The notes under the pieces were generated by a model, which did not search any database, was not told where the DNA came from, and saw nothing but the letters and a program-made list of their open reading frames with translations. Below are positions 8,562-17,914 of a stretch of DNA of 59,464 nucleotides, piece after piece (the stretch's first letter is position 1; each line of letters starts with the position of its first letter). Made by a program: the position numbers and the translations under genes. This DNA comes from Proteobacteria bacterium ST_bin11 (lineage in GTDB: Bacteria > Pseudomonadota > Gammaproteobacteria > Methylococcales > Methylomonadaceae): NCBI GenBank assembly GCA_002083615.1, contig MSXO01000021.1, forward strand, positions 1-59,464, read 5' to 3'.

Positions 8562-9995
8562 TTAAGGAAACAAAGCAGGGCCCCTTTCTTCCTTTTGAAC
8601 ACCTGCAGGTTTCTGAGTTAACCAACCGCCGCCCATCGCCCGATAAAGTTGAATGGTGGCAGTAAATCGGTCATTTTTGGCTTGTACCCACTCGATTTGG
8701 CCTTCGTAGTATTGGCGCAAAGCATCCAGCACTTCCAAATACGGGGTGTAGCCTTCATCGAAACGCAGATGCGCTAAATGCAGATAGTTTTTTAAGGCTG
8801 CGACTCGCTGACCTTGCATCGTCTGCCGTTCTTCAGACTTGGCGCGGGCGATCAGGGCGTCTTCAAACTCGCGAAAACTGGTCAGTATGGCTTTTTGGTA
8901 ACCTGCCAACGCGGCTTGTTGGGCGGCTTCGGCAGTTTGTACCTGGCCGGCAATTCTTCCGGCGGTGAAAATGGGACCAAGCACCCGGGTGCCGATGCTC
9001 CAAAAGTTGGCGCCCGGCGTAAACAGACTGGCCATTTCCAAACTGGCTTGACCTAAATCTCCCGTTAGACGCACCTTGGGAAAATATTCGCCTCTGGCTA
9101 CACCAATCCTGGCATTGGCAGCGATCAGATTTTGTTCGGCTTGCTGAATATCAGGCCGGCGCAGCAACAAATCAGACGGTAAACCGGCAGGCACGGATGG
9201 GGTTTGCATCTCCGCCAATTCCGACCCGCGCGGAATTGCGGCAGGCGTCTGCCCCAGCAGCAAACAGAGAGCGTGTTCGGTTTGGGCAATCTGTTGTTCA
9301 TAAAGCGGTATTTGCGCGCGGCGGCGCTCCAGTTCGGAATTGGATTGGCTGACTTCAATTTCAGAGGCATAACCGGCATCCAGGCGGGTTTTGGCGATAC
9401 GATTTTCCTCGGTCAGGATATCCACTGTCTGGCGGGTGATGGCTAAGCGGTAATCCAGCGCGCGCAGATCGATGTAGGTTTGCGCGACAGCGCTGACCAA
9501 AGTCAGCACCACGGTGTCGCGCACGGATTGTTGCGCCAGCAGATCGGCGTAGGCCGCTTCTTTCGCCCGGCGTAGTTGCCCCCAGATATCCAGTTCCCAC
9601 AGCATACTGACGCCCAGTTGAGCAAAGTCGCTATCCGGCAAGGTATTCGCGATGCCGGTTTGCGCAGCACTGCTTTGCCGGCGGTCGTAAGCACCTTGGC
9701 CGGACAGTTGCGGAAACAAATTGGCACGGGTTGCACCATAGACGCCCCGGAATTGCTCGATGTTGGCAATCGCTATTTTGAGATCCAGATTGTTGGCCAA
9801 AGCTTGCTCGACCAGTTCGTTCAGTACCGGATCGTTGAGTTGCTGCCACCACGGCAGATCGGCGGTTTGTTGGGCATCGGCGATCTGAACACGCCATTGC
9901 TGCGGCGCGTCGATTTGGGGCTTTTCATAATCCGGCCCAACTTGAAAACAGCCACTCAAAACAGCCAAACTAGCGCAGAGCCAATACTTATTCAT
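8562..9995 (-). CDS. RND efflux outer-membrane channel lipoprotein (NodT/OprM type)
   Basis: About 477 residues from the ATG at 9995. That start gives a compact lipoprotein signal (CASLAVLSGC), and the start overlaps the permease stop. The chain has the two OEP repeats of TolC-like proteins, with DLPWWQQLNDPVLNELVEQA near the N-terminus, and the family stretch LPSDLLLRRPDIQQAEQNL near the centre. As a trimer it would form the outer-membrane duct of the pump encoded upstream. An ATG four codons earlier is possible but makes a poorer signal peptide. Confidence 0.92.
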   Translation of the reverse strand: MNKYWLCASLAVLSGCFQVGPDYEKPQIDAPQQWRVQIADAQQTADLPWWQQLNDPVLNELVEQALANNLDLKIAIANIEQFRGVYGATRANLFPQLSGQGAYDRRQSSAAQTGIANTLPDSDFAQLGVSMLWELDIWGQLRRAKEAAYADLLAQQSVRDTVVLTLVSAVAQTYIDLRALDYRLAITRQTVDILTEENRIAKTRLDAGYASEIEVSQSNSELERRRAQIPLYEQQIAQTEHALCLLLGQTPAAIPRGSELAEMQTPSVPAGLPSDLLLRRPDIQQAEQNLIAANARIGVARGEYFPKVRLTGDLGQASLEMASLFTPGANFWSIGTRVLGPIFTAGRIAGQVQTAEAAQQAALAGYQKAILTSFREFEDALIARAKSEERQTMQGQRVAALKNYLHLAHLRFDEGYTPYLEVLDALRQYYEGQIEWVQAKNDRFTATIQLYRAMGGGWLTQKPAGVQKEERGPALFP

Positions 9996-12900
9996 GCTCG
10001 GCACCATTCGTTGCAGAGGGGCGTTTGGCTTTGGTTTCCACCACGTAAAATAACACCGGGATGATAAAAATCGCGATAACAGTGGCGGCCAACATGCCGC
10101 CGATTACCGTAAACCCCATCACTTGCCGCGACAAAGCACCGGCACCGGCGGCAACCGCCAAGGGCAAACAACCCAAAATAAATGACACGGCGGTCATCAT
10201 GATTGGGCGCAAGCGTAAGCGCGCCGCTTCCAATGCAGCGTCGCGGATGGATAGCCCCTCTTCAACACCTTGTTTGGCAAATTCGACAATCAAAATCGCG
10301 TTTTTGGCGGCCAGACCAATCAGCATTACCAGGCCAATCTGCGCGTACAGATTGTTTTCGTATTGGCCTACCAGTAAGCCGGCAAAAGCGCCCAATACCG
10401 CAACCGGCGTGGCCAGCAGTACGCTCAACGGCAAACTCCAACTTTCGTACAAAGCCGCCAAAATTAGGAACACGCAAAAGATCGCAAAGGCAAATACCAT
10501 GGCCGGGGATATGCCTTGTTGCGCTTGTTTTTCTTGAAAACTCATGCCCAGATAGTCGTAACCCATATCGCTGGGCATAGTTTCGGCAAAAACCGCTTCC
10601 AAGGCCTGCATGACTTGAGCGGAGCTATAACCGGGCTTGGCGGCGACACTGAGTTGCTGGCTACGAAATTGGTTAAAACGCATCGTGAATTCAGGCCCTT
10701 CGCTTTTACGCACGCTGGTCAAAGTTGCCAGCGGTACGCTATCACCGTTACTGTTGCGCACATAGAACTGGCCAAGCGCTTGGGCGTCGCGCCGGTACTC
10801 GCCTTCGGCTTGCACATACACTTGCCACTGTCTGCCAAAGCGGTTGAAGTAATTGATAAAACCGCTGCCCATGTAAGCTTGCAAGGTTTTATAGACATCG
10901 GCGAGATTAACGCCATGCTTCAAGACTTTATCGCGATCCACATCGACAAAAACCTGCGGTACCGACGGTAAGCCGGTGGAAAAGATATTACTGACTTCCG
11001 GTCGTTGCCGCGCCGCCGCGATGAATTTATCGATGTTTTGAGTGAGATAACTGAGATCGTTGCCGGCGCGATCTTGAATCACCATGGTCACGCCGCCCGA
11101 GGTACCGACCCCGGGAATTGCCGGTGGCGGAAAGGCAAAGCCCACGCCTTCCGTAATTTGGGCAAGTTCACGCGTCAGACGTTGTTTGATAGCGGCGTAT
11201 TGTTCCTCTGCTTGAGTGCGCTCAGCCCAGGGTTTTAAAGTGATGAAGAAAAACGTATTGTAGGTGGTTTGGGCTTGGCTGAGCATGTTGTAACCAATCA
11301 CCGACGAATAGGCCGCAACCCCGGGCGTGTTTGCCAGTATTTGTTCAACTTTGCGAGTAGCGGCATCGGTGCGTTGTAGAGAGGCGACATTAGGTAACTG
11401 CAAGCCCGCATACAAATAGCCTTGGTCCTCGTCGGGCAAAAAGCCCATCGGCACCCCTTTTCCCAATACTCCGGCCAGCACACTGAGGATCAACAGAAAA
11501 ACCATGCTCAATAAGGCTTTCCGTATCATGCTGCGGCACACGCCGACATAGCCTTGGTTGGCGCGACCAAAGCCCCGATTGAAGGCATCGAAAAATCGTT
11601 GCAACGCGCCGTTGCCACGCACGCGCGGTTTCAACAGCAATGCGGCCAAGGCCGGACTTAACGACAGCGAATTGAAGGTGGAAATGGTCACCGCCACGCA
11701 TACCGTGACGGCAAATTGCTGATACAAGCGGCCGGTAATGCCCGGAATAAACACGGTAGGCAGAAACACCGCAATCAACGCCAACGTCGTTCCTATGATC
11801 GGCCCGGACACTTCTCGCATGGTTTTTAAGGTCGCTTCTTTGGCCGTCAAGCCTTGTTCGATATAGTGCTCGACCGATTCGACCACCACAATTGGGTCAT
11901 CCACCACCAAACCAATAGCCAACACCAAGCCAAACAGCGACAAGGTGTTGATCGAAAAACCCAATACCGGGAACAGCATGAAAGTGCCGATCAGCGACAC
12001 CGGCACCGCCAACAACGGAATCAAGGTGGGACGCCAGCCTTGCAAGAACAGGAATACTACCAATATCACCAATACGAGCGCTTCGAACAGTGTGACGAGG
12101 ATTTCATGAATGCCCTCGGTGACCGCCAGCGTAGTATCCAGCGCGACGACATAGTCCAGATCGGCCGGAAAGCGGGTTTTAAGCTCGGCCATCATTTTCT
12201 TGGCGCCCTCAGCGGCTTCAATGGCATTGGAACCTGGCAATTGATACAGCGCGATCAATGCCGCCGGTTTACCGTTGAGCCGGCCGATCATATCGTAGGA
12301 TTGCGCGCCCAACTCGATGCGACCAACGTCCTTAACTCGCACCATCGCCCCGCCGGGATCGGCACGCAACACTATGTTGCCGAATTCTTCTTCGGTTTGC
12401 AGGCGCCCCTGGGCGCGGACCGCAAAAGTGAATTCCTGCCCGGCTGGCACCGGTTCACTACCGATTTTGCCGGCCGGATTTACGGTATTTTGGGCCTGCA
12501 CCGCGCCGACGATCTCGGGAATCGTAATATTCAATTTGGCGAGCTGATCCGGCTTGACCCAGATGCGCATCGCATATTGCCCGGCGCCGAATACCGTCAC
12601 ACTGGCAATACCTTTAACCCGCGTCATCTGATCGTTAATATTGATATAGGCATAGTTGGCGAGAAACACGTTGTCGTAACTGCCATTGGGCGAATACAAG
12701 CCAAACAACAACAAAGGCGATGCCGACGACTTTTGCACGTTGACGCCAAAATTGCGCACGTCTTGCGGTAGCTGGGATTCAGCCTGCGATTTGCGCATCT
12801 GCGCCAGTACTTGGTTGGTGTTGGGATCGGTGCTGATATCGAAATTCACCCGGAGCGACATTGAGCCGTTGTTGGCGTTGACGGAATACATGTAATTCAT

Positions 12901-13122
12901 GTTATCCACACCTGACATTTGCTGCTCAATCGGAGTTGCCACCGCTTGCTCGACGGTCAGCGCATCGGCGCCGGTATAGGTGGTCGTGACCTGTACTTCG
13001 GGTGGTGCGATGTTGGGAAATTGCGCAATCGGCAACTGGGTTAATGACACCAAACCCACCATCACCATTAATATGGCGATAACGATGGCGACGATCGGGC
13101 GATTTATGAAAAAGGCGGCCAT
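9988..13122 (-). CDS. RND multidrug efflux permease (AcrB/MexB HAE1 family)
   Basis: A 1044-residue inner-membrane pump of normal family length. It opens with AAFFINRPIVAIVIAILMVM. It shows the two large periplasmic loops and the TM4 proton-relay aspartates in GLVVDDPIVVVE. The second half contains GLAAKNAILIVEFA. It is the drug/proton antiporter of the tripartite pump, in one operon with adaptor and outer-membrane genes. Substrates cannot be inferred. Confidence 0.96.
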   Translation of the reverse strand: MAAFFINRPIVAIVIAILMVMVGLVSLTQLPIAQFPNIAPPEVQVTTTYTGADALTVEQAVATPIEQQMSGVDNMNYMYSVNANNGSMSLRVNFDISTDPNTNQVLAQMRKSQAESQLPQDVRNFGVNVQKSSASPLLLFGLYSPNGSYDNVFLANYAYININDQMTRVKGIASVTVFGAGQYAMRIWVKPDQLAKLNITIPEIVGAVQAQNTVNPAGKIGSEPVPAGQEFTFAVRAQGRLQTEEEFGNIVLRADPGGAMVRVKDVGRIELGAQSYDMIGRLNGKPAALIALYQLPGSNAIEAAEGAKKMMAELKTRFPADLDYVVALDTTLAVTEGIHEILVTLFEALVLVILVVFLFLQGWRPTLIPLLAVPVSLIGTFMLFPVLGFSINTLSLFGLVLAIGLVVDDPIVVVESVEHYIEQGLTAKEATLKTMREVSGPIIGTTLALIAVFLPTVFIPGITGRLYQQFAVTVCVAVTISTFNSLSLSPALAALLLKPRVRGNGALQRFFDAFNRGFGRANQGYVGVCRSMIRKALLSMVFLLILSVLAGVLGKGVPMGFLPDEDQGYLYAGLQLPNVASLQRTDAATRKVEQILANTPGVAAYSSVIGYNMLSQAQTTYNTFFFITLKPWAERTQAEEQYAAIKQRLTRELAQITEGVGFAFPPPAIPGVGTSGGVTMVIQDRAGNDLSYLTQNIDKFIAAARQRPEVSNIFSTGLPSVPQVFVDVDRDKVLKHGVNLADVYKTLQAYMGSGFINYFNRFGRQWQVYVQAEGEYRRDAQALGQFYVRNSNGDSVPLATLTSVRKSEGPEFTMRFNQFRSQQLSVAAKPGYSSAQVMQALEAVFAETMPSDMGYDYLGMSFQEKQAQQGISPAMVFAFAIFCVFLILAALYESWSLPLSVLLATPVAVLGAFAGLLVGQYENNLYAQIGLVMLIGLAAKNAILIVEFAKQGVEEGLSIRDAALEAARLRLRPIMMTAVSFILGCLPLAVAAGAGALSRQVMGFTVIGGMLAATVIAIFIIPVLFYVVETKAKRPSATNGAEHE

Positions 13123-13127
13123 AACCG

Positions 13128-14270
13128 TTACCGCGCCAGTGTCGGCGAGACAGCGCTGTAAGGCTTGGGGTCGACAGTGATGCCTGGTCTAAGCTTGAGC
13201 AAGCCTTCGACAATAATCGTGTCACCCACTTGCAGGCCTTGCTCGATCACATAACGGTTGTCCACGGTTTCACCCAGTTTCAACGGTCGCATCTCCACCG
13301 TATGGTCGGCTTTTACAACAGCCGCAAGCCGCCGCCCTTGCATCTCCAGCACCGCACGTTGAGGTACCAGCACGGCCTGGTTTTTCTGTTTGATCACAGC
13401 CCGAACTTTGGCGTATTGACCGGGACGTAACAAATTGTTGGGGTTGGGAAATAGAATGGCGACTTGAATCGTACCGGTTTTGCTGTCGACCTGACGATCG
13501 GCAAAAAAGAATTTACCGGCATGCGGATAGACCGAGCCATCGGCCAAAATCAATTCCAAGCCACCATTGTCGCTGCCGCGCTCAGCCGGCTGCCGTTCCC
13601 TAGCCAACTGCAGATATTCTTGTTCACTGAGAGGAATGTAGGCCTTGATCGGATCCAGTTGCGAGACAATAGTCAATTCGCCACTCGAACTGCCGGGTCC
13701 TACCAAATCACCAAGCTGTGCCTTGGACATGCCGGCGATGCCGTCGATCGGCGAGCTGATACGGGTAAAGCCCAGTTGCAGCTCCGCGTTATCCACCGCA
13801 GCCTTGGCGGCAGTCACTTCGGCTTGCGCCGATGCTTCGCGGCCCACGGCATTATCGCGGTCCCGAACACTCACAGCCCTTTCCGGCAGCAAACGCTCGA
13901 CGCGGGCCACCTCCAGCTTGGCGGTTTTGAGTACGGCCTCCTGTCTGGCAAGATTGCCGCGTGCGCCGTTTAATGTCGCTTGCAAGATGCGCGGATCGAT
14001 TTCGTAAAGCAATTGGCCTTTCTTGACCAGCTGACCTTCCTGATAAGCCTGTTTGGTCAAATAACCCGGCACCTGCGCAGTGATTTGGGCGTTGACCATA
14101 CCGTCCAAGGTACCGATCCATTCCTGATGAATTGGAATGTCCTGTGCCGCCACGGTCACGACCTCAACCACCGGCGCAACAGGTGCTGAAGGTTGGGGTG
14201 AACTTTGATTGCAACCGATGACGGTCATTGAAGAAACAAACAGCATCGGCAATAGGGCGCGGTTGTTCAT
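13128..14270 (-). CDS. RND efflux periplasmic adaptor lipoprotein (AcrA/MexA type)
   Basis: 380 residues. A lipoprotein signal ends at VIGC with Cys20. A beta-barrel/lipoyl/hairpin arrangement follows: GYLTKQAYQEGQLVKKGQLL, the coiled-coil hairpin at about 100-175, then LGFTRISSPIDGIAG. It tethers the inner-membrane permease to the outer-membrane channel. Its stop lies 5 bases before the permease start, so adaptor, permease and channel form one operon. No regulator gene of the usual TetR type is adjacent. Confidence 0.95.
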   Translation of the reverse strand: MNNRALLPMLFVSSMTVIGCNQSSPQPSAPVAPVVEVVTVAAQDIPIHQEWIGTLDGMVNAQITAQVPGYLTKQAYQEGQLVKKGQLLYEIDPRILQATLNGARGNLARQEAVLKTAKLEVARVERLLPERAVSVRDRDNAVGREASAQAEVTAAKAAVDNAELQLGFTRISSPIDGIAGMSKAQLGDLVGPGSSSGELTIVSQLDPIKAYIPLSEQEYLQLARERQPAERGSDNGGLELILADGSVYPHAGKFFFADRQVDSKTGTIQVAILFPNPNNLLRPGQYAKVRAVIKQKNQAVLVPQRAVLEMQGRRLAAVVKADHTVEMRPLKLGETVDNRYVIEQGLQVGDTIIVEGLLKLRPGITVDPKPYSAVSPTLAR

Positions 14271-14446
14271 TGAAAAGCTCGGTGGTTGAACAGCGAAGGA
14301 TTGAAGGATTTAAAGGCTACTTTTTGCTCAAGCCCTTCAAGCAATTTATAAATCAGTTTCGCGGTATCCGGCGCGCACAAAATGTCCATATTTGCTGGCT
14401 GAAAGCCATATCGCCGGTCTGCGTATTCTCGCGCGGATATTTATAA

Positions 14447-14459
14447 CGCAAATATTGCG
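14447..14459. promoter_or_regulatory. dyad CGCAA-ATA-TTGCG upstream of RND operon
   Basis: A perfect 5-base inverted repeat with a 3-base centre, about 180 bases upstream of the adaptor start. Its centre is 26 bases from that of a second dyad at 14473-14485. Two closely spaced palindromes in an efflux promoter region suggest a repressor operator, but no regulator gene is adjacent. Confidence 0.3.
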
Positions 14460-14472
14460 AATTTCCCATCCA

Positions 14473-14485
14473 GCGTCAATGACGC
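14473..14485. promoter_or_regulatory. dyad GCGTCA-A-TGACGC upstream of RND operon
   Basis: A perfect 6-base inverted repeat with a 1-base centre, just upstream of the dyad at 14447-14459. It is either part of the efflux-operon control region or beyond the end of the hdeD-like remnant. Confidence 0.3.
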
Positions 14486-14530
14486 TTGCATTTAACTATT
14501 CCTCAGTCATCGATTGCCCGAGGCTCATTC

Positions 14531-15120
14531 CTAAGATTCAGGTAATTTTCGAGCGCTCAACCAAAACGCAACCATCATTTGCGCCCAGCCACGTAAGGCA
14601 AATTCCAGACTTAGGCTAAATGCCATAAACCAGGCCGCCGCGGTTGGCCAATGCAAACTGATCATTAGGCCGAGCACTACCGAAATTACCGCGCCTATTG
14701 TATCGAGCGGCGTTCATCCAGTTCAGCCACGTTGGCAAAAATTAGCCGGCCCAGGCCCCTTATCATCAAAAATGCCGAGATCAAAAGCGCTAGGCGTGAG
14801 GGATCGTTGCCTAAATTGAAATCAATCATGAACCCGACGACGATATCGAGCAGGGCATATTGCAGACTCAATAAAAATCCCAGTAACTCCTCTGCCATTA
14901 AGGCGTCGACGGCTTCGAACAATCCCAATAGCATCAAAAAATAACCGCAGAACAGCAACCAGAATAATTCAGCACCCCCATAATGCCAGTATTTGGCGAC
15001 AGTACGATGGTGCCCAGCAAGGTCGCGCCGATGGTCAGCATGACACCGCCGCGAAACAACGGTCTTTTGAAATTCAAGGCTTGATTGCCAATGGCGGTTA
15101 ACTTTGGACGTATCTTCATG
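14531..15120 (-). pseudogene. HdeD-family membrane protein, two frameshifts
   Basis: Three frames together rebuild one protein of about 195 residues. The first runs from MKIRPKLTAIGN (ATG 15120) through LTIGATLLGTIVLSP. The second runs from AELFWLLFCGYFLMLLGLFE to ANVAELDERR. The third runs from DTIGAVISVVLGLMIS through WPTAAAWFMAFSLS to LPES, stopping at 14531. The hydrophobic pattern with SLHWP and a final long segment matches HdeD/DUF308 acid-resistance-type membrane proteins. The first shift falls at a run of five C (14975-14979, plus strand), the second near 14700-14712. The gene is inactive as written, unless the shifts are sequence errors. Confidence 0.75.
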
Positions 15121-15169
15121 ACGCACACTAGATTGGTTTTTTGAACAGCATCGCGGACAGCACTCTCGC

Positions 15170-15715
15170 TTAGTCCTCGGCTTTAGCTTGGTTGTAATTG
15201 ATGCGAGCGGCTTTATCGGCCGAATCTTGCAATAAAACAGTCTGTATCTGTTCGTAAATATTGAGAAACTCGGTGAGCATTTCCTGATTGAAGTCCTTGA
15301 ATGCTTCCGCCGTCAAGGGGGTGATGGACAAATGCCCCTTGGCATTTTTTTCGATCCACCCCTGTTCCTGCAGCCATTGAATTTTCCGGCGCACGGTCTC
15401 GCGTGGAATGCCCGTGCTGGCACTGATCGATAAGGCATTGCAATGCTTGATTAAGTCGCCAATGTCTGGGATTTCGGAATAGTACTTAACCGTTTGCGTT
15501 TGCATTAGCGCCTCGCGCAGGGTTGCATCGGGTGTGCGATGCCGAGAAATGATTTTTTGCATATTGAAATGCCCGATCTCACCCAAGATCAACGCGCAAT
15601 CCAGGTCACCGTCAAAACGCCCCCGCACCCTGCTCAAGTGCCAAAGAATAAATTCATTGACCAGAAAGTAGAGCTGGCGGAATTGTTCCGGCTGTATTTG
15701 ACGATCGGCTGCCAT
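15170..15715 (-). CDS. putative winged-helix regulator, function unknown
   Basis: 181 residues from the ATG at 15715. The central part shows a helix-turn-helix: ISASTGIPRETVRRKIQWLQ followed by EQGWIEKNAKGHLSITP, which looks like a wing. The N-terminal part (RQLYFLVNEFILWHLSRVRG) and the C-terminal helical tail are not recognised. It is probably a DNA-binding regulator of a MarR- or GntR-like fold. It lies next to a broken hdeD-like gene, which may have been its target. Confidence 0.65.
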   Translation of the reverse strand: MAADRQIQPEQFRQLYFLVNEFILWHLSRVRGRFDGDLDCALILGEIGHFNMQKIISRHRTPDATLREALMQTQTVKYYSEIPDIGDLIKHCNALSISASTGIPRETVRRKIQWLQEQGWIEKNAKGHLSITPLTAEAFKDFNQEMLTEFLNIYEQIQTVLLQDSADKAARINYNQAKAED

Positions 15716-15905
15716 TCGCACTAATCCCGGTGGGTGACTTACCAAAATAGTAAATCGATTAGCTTTCCGACGAAACCAAAACTGCCCATTTTGGGTACAT
15801 CAATATCTTTCCCTACAGCCATTCATGCCAAAATCGAAAACCGGATTCAGCTGGAAATGGCGCATTTTCCAGCACCGATCAATGCTGTTCATTCGAGAGG
15901 TCACA

Positions 15906-16298
15906 ATGAGAACAATGATTAAGTGGGTAGTTTTTCTGCTGATGGCTGGCTTGGCACACCCGGTGTTTGCGGGCATTTCAGATGGTTGGATTCAGCTCGG
16001 CAAGGAAAAAGTCAACGCCCGAATGGAGCGGGATGAGATTCGCGCGGCCAGCAAGGGTTTTGTCAAACAGGTGGTGATTGAGGTCAGAGGCGCGGCGGTG
16101 TATTTCGACTCAGTCGCCGTGCATCTCGGTGATGGCGAGGTCGTCGATTTACCCGTTCGCAGCATCATCAAGGCCGGCGAACGTACCCGAGTGATTGATT
16201 TACCCGGCAATGCCCGCTTGATTCGCAAGGTAGTGTTCGTGCATCAAAAGCTCAGGGATGCTGGGAAAGCCGAAGTGATCCTGTGGGGGCGGAAATGA
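15906..16298 (+). CDS. exported small protein (DUF2541-like)
   Basis: 130 residues. The ATG at 15906 follows GAGAGG. A signal peptide ends near VFAG (IKWVVFLLMAGLAHPVFA). The mature part is beta-rich, with ARMERDEIRAASKG, VEVRGAAVYFDSVAVHLGDG and TRVIDLPGNARLIRKVVF. This pattern (RD.I, then IDLPG.R.I..V.F) resembles DUF2541 domains as I remember them. Function unknown. It starts a run of small exported proteins on the plus strand. Confidence 0.7.
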   Translation: MRTMIKWVVFLLMAGLAHPVFAGISDGWIQLGKEKVNARMERDEIRAASKGFVKQVVIEVRGAAVYFDSVAVHLGDGEVVDLPVRSIIKAGERTRVIDLPGNARLIRKVVFVHQKLRDAGKAEVILWGRK

Positions 16299-16359
16299 TG
16301 TATTGCGCTGGCCCAGTTCAACTAATGATCAATCAACCTGCTCAATGTCGAGGTGTAGC

Positions 16360-16650
16360 ATGAAAAACTTTAAAACAGCAGCTGAAAATTTTTTGGCGGC
16401 AGCCGTTCTGATGGCACTTATTTCTGGCTGCACCACGGTTGATCCTTACACCGGGCAGCAGCGTGTCGATTATGGTGCTACGGCTGGGGTTGCCGGCTTG
16501 GCCCTAGGAGCCGCGGCACTGGCGGTGGCTGCCGATAGGGATGATGATCGGCGCGATACGGTGATCATTGATCGACGTCCGCATCTCAGGCCAAGCTATC
16601 GGCCACCTTATAGACCTTATCGTCACCACCGGCGCTTGAGAAATCGCTAA
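16360..16650 (+). CDS. small lipoprotein with glycine-rich segment and basic Pro/Arg tail
   Basis: 96 residues from the ATG at 16360 (GAGGTG upstream). A lipoprotein signal ends in LISGC. The glycine/alanine-rich hydrophobic stretch AGVAGLALGAAALAVAA follows, a glycine-zipper-like element. The tail is basic, rich in Arg, Pro, Tyr and His. The product is probably an outer-membrane-associated lipoprotein of unknown function. Confidence 0.7.
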   Translation: MKNFKTAAENFLAAAVLMALISGCTTVDPYTGQQRVDYGATAGVAGLALGAAALAVAADRDDDRRDTVIIDRRPHLRPSYRPPYRPYRHHRRLRNR

Positions 16651-16734
16651 TCCGCCAGGCCATGACCTGACCTTTCCTCAATCGTAGCCGTTGAGATTAC
16701 TGTTAACGGTTGTTCTAAACTCGTAGGAGTGACT

Positions 16735-17226
16735 ATGAAAATGCATATCTTTGCGGCCTCATTATTGATGCCGCTGATCCTGATTTCACCTTCGGTTTCG
16801 GCGGAGGAGCAAAGCCAGGCCGAGGAATCCAATTCGCCCACTTGGCAACAGCTCGATCCGGCTTGGACTGGGGTCAGCGATAAAATTGTCGATTTTGTCG
16901 GCGAAGACAAACAGAAGCTATTGGCAAATTTGGCCTATTCGGCGGTTGCGAGTGATTTATGCCAGGATTTGAAGCTGGATAAAAACAAATTCCAAAAAGC
17001 CTTTGACGGCGGCTTTGCCGATAAAAATCAAACCACAATGACAGCGTCTGAGTTGGCGACATACGGGCAGAAGATATCTATGTATTTTGGCGTTTACGTG
17101 GGGTTGTTGACCGCGGATGGGATGATGGAGCGAGACAATTTCTGTGATGCGGCTTACCAGGCAAAGGCAAACGGCGAAGCCGGATTTTGGTTCTCGAATG
17201 GTACATCCCATCCAACCGCAAAATAA
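16735..17226 (+). CDS. exported protein of unknown function
   Basis: 163 residues. ATG 16735 follows AGGAG. A signal peptide ends near SVSAEE. The mature protein is acidic and helical, with one Cys in SDLCQDLKLDKNKFQ and another in DNFCDAAYQAKA, possibly forming a periplasmic disulfide. No family is recognised. The end overlaps the start of the ion-channel gene, so the two may be coupled. Confidence 0.65.
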   Translation: MKMHIFAASLLMPLILISPSVSAEEQSQAEESNSPTWQQLDPAWTGVSDKIVDFVGEDKQKLLANLAYSAVASDLCQDLKLDKNKFQKAFDGGFADKNQTTMTASELATYGQKISMYFGVYVGLLTADGMMERDNFCDAAYQAKANGEAGFWFSNGTSHPTAK

Positions 17227-17896
17227 GTCTGGACACCAACGGGTTAGCGACCGTAGCGGAAACTTCTTTTATTTGTTCGCGGGTTTGCTACTGATGCTGT
17301 TGACTGTTCCATACGTGGCGCGTTTACCTGGGGTAGGTCGTTCTTCGTTGACGCTGATATTCAACACTTTCATGCTGATTGCGGTTTGGAGCCTGGTGGG
17401 GACACGACACATTTTCTATATGGGTTTGAGTCTGGCCCTGGCTGTTTCCGTCATTTCCAGTTTAGGCATCTTGGGGATTACCAACTGGGCCTTGGAATTC
17501 GCCGGCTTGTTTTTCATGCTGATATTTGCCGGCATCAGCGCCTGGATAGCCGGACGCCATGTCTTCGTTCTGCACCGCGTAGACCTTAATTCGTTGGTCG
17601 GCGCTTTCTGTGTCTACCTGCTGATTGGCTTTACGTGGGCAATTGTGTTTCGCTTGCTCCAGTTACTGGGTCTGGCCACATTTTCAGGCTTGATCGTCAC
17701 TGAAGAGCCATTTTCTCAATTGATCTATTTTAGTTTCGTGACTTTGGCTAGCCTAGGCTACGGAGACATTACGCCCGGCAGTGGTTTAGCGCGCGTATTG
17801 TCGTATTTCGAAGCATTAGTCGGGCAATTTTATTTGGCCGTGCTGGTAGCCTGCCTAGTGGGAGCCTTCGTCTCCCAATACCGTTCTTCTGAATGA
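17198..17896 (+). CDS. potassium-channel-like membrane protein
   Basis: About 232 residues, with five or six hydrophobic segments. The last pair encloses a pore loop, SFVTLASLGYGDITPGSG, in which GYGD is the potassium selectivity filter. The usual filter threonine position is occupied by Ser-Leu (SLGYGD), as in some prokaryotic 6-TM channels. No C-terminal RCK domain is present, since the chain ends at SQYRSSE. ATG 17198 is chosen; it overlaps the preceding gene by 29 bases and its SD is weak. Confidence 0.8.
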   Translation: MVHPIQPQNKSGHQRVSDRSGNFFYLFAGLLLMLLTVPYVARLPGVGRSSLTLIFNTFMLIAVWSLVGTRHIFYMGLSLALAVSVISSLGILGITNWALEFAGLFFMLIFAGISAWIAGRHVFVLHRVDLNSLVGAFCVYLLIGFTWAIVFRLLQLLGLATFSGLIVTEEPFSQLIYFSFVTLASLGYGDITPGSGLARVLSYFEALVGQFYLAVLVACLVGAFVSQYRSSE

Positions 17897-17914
17897 TCAT
17901 TAGCCAACTCTGCC

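Noticed and set aside
11854..12771. Long plus-strand open frame of 305 codons inside the RND permease gene
   Set aside because: It is antisense to a certain permease gene, is rich in His, Gln and Arg as shadow frames are, and shows no domain.
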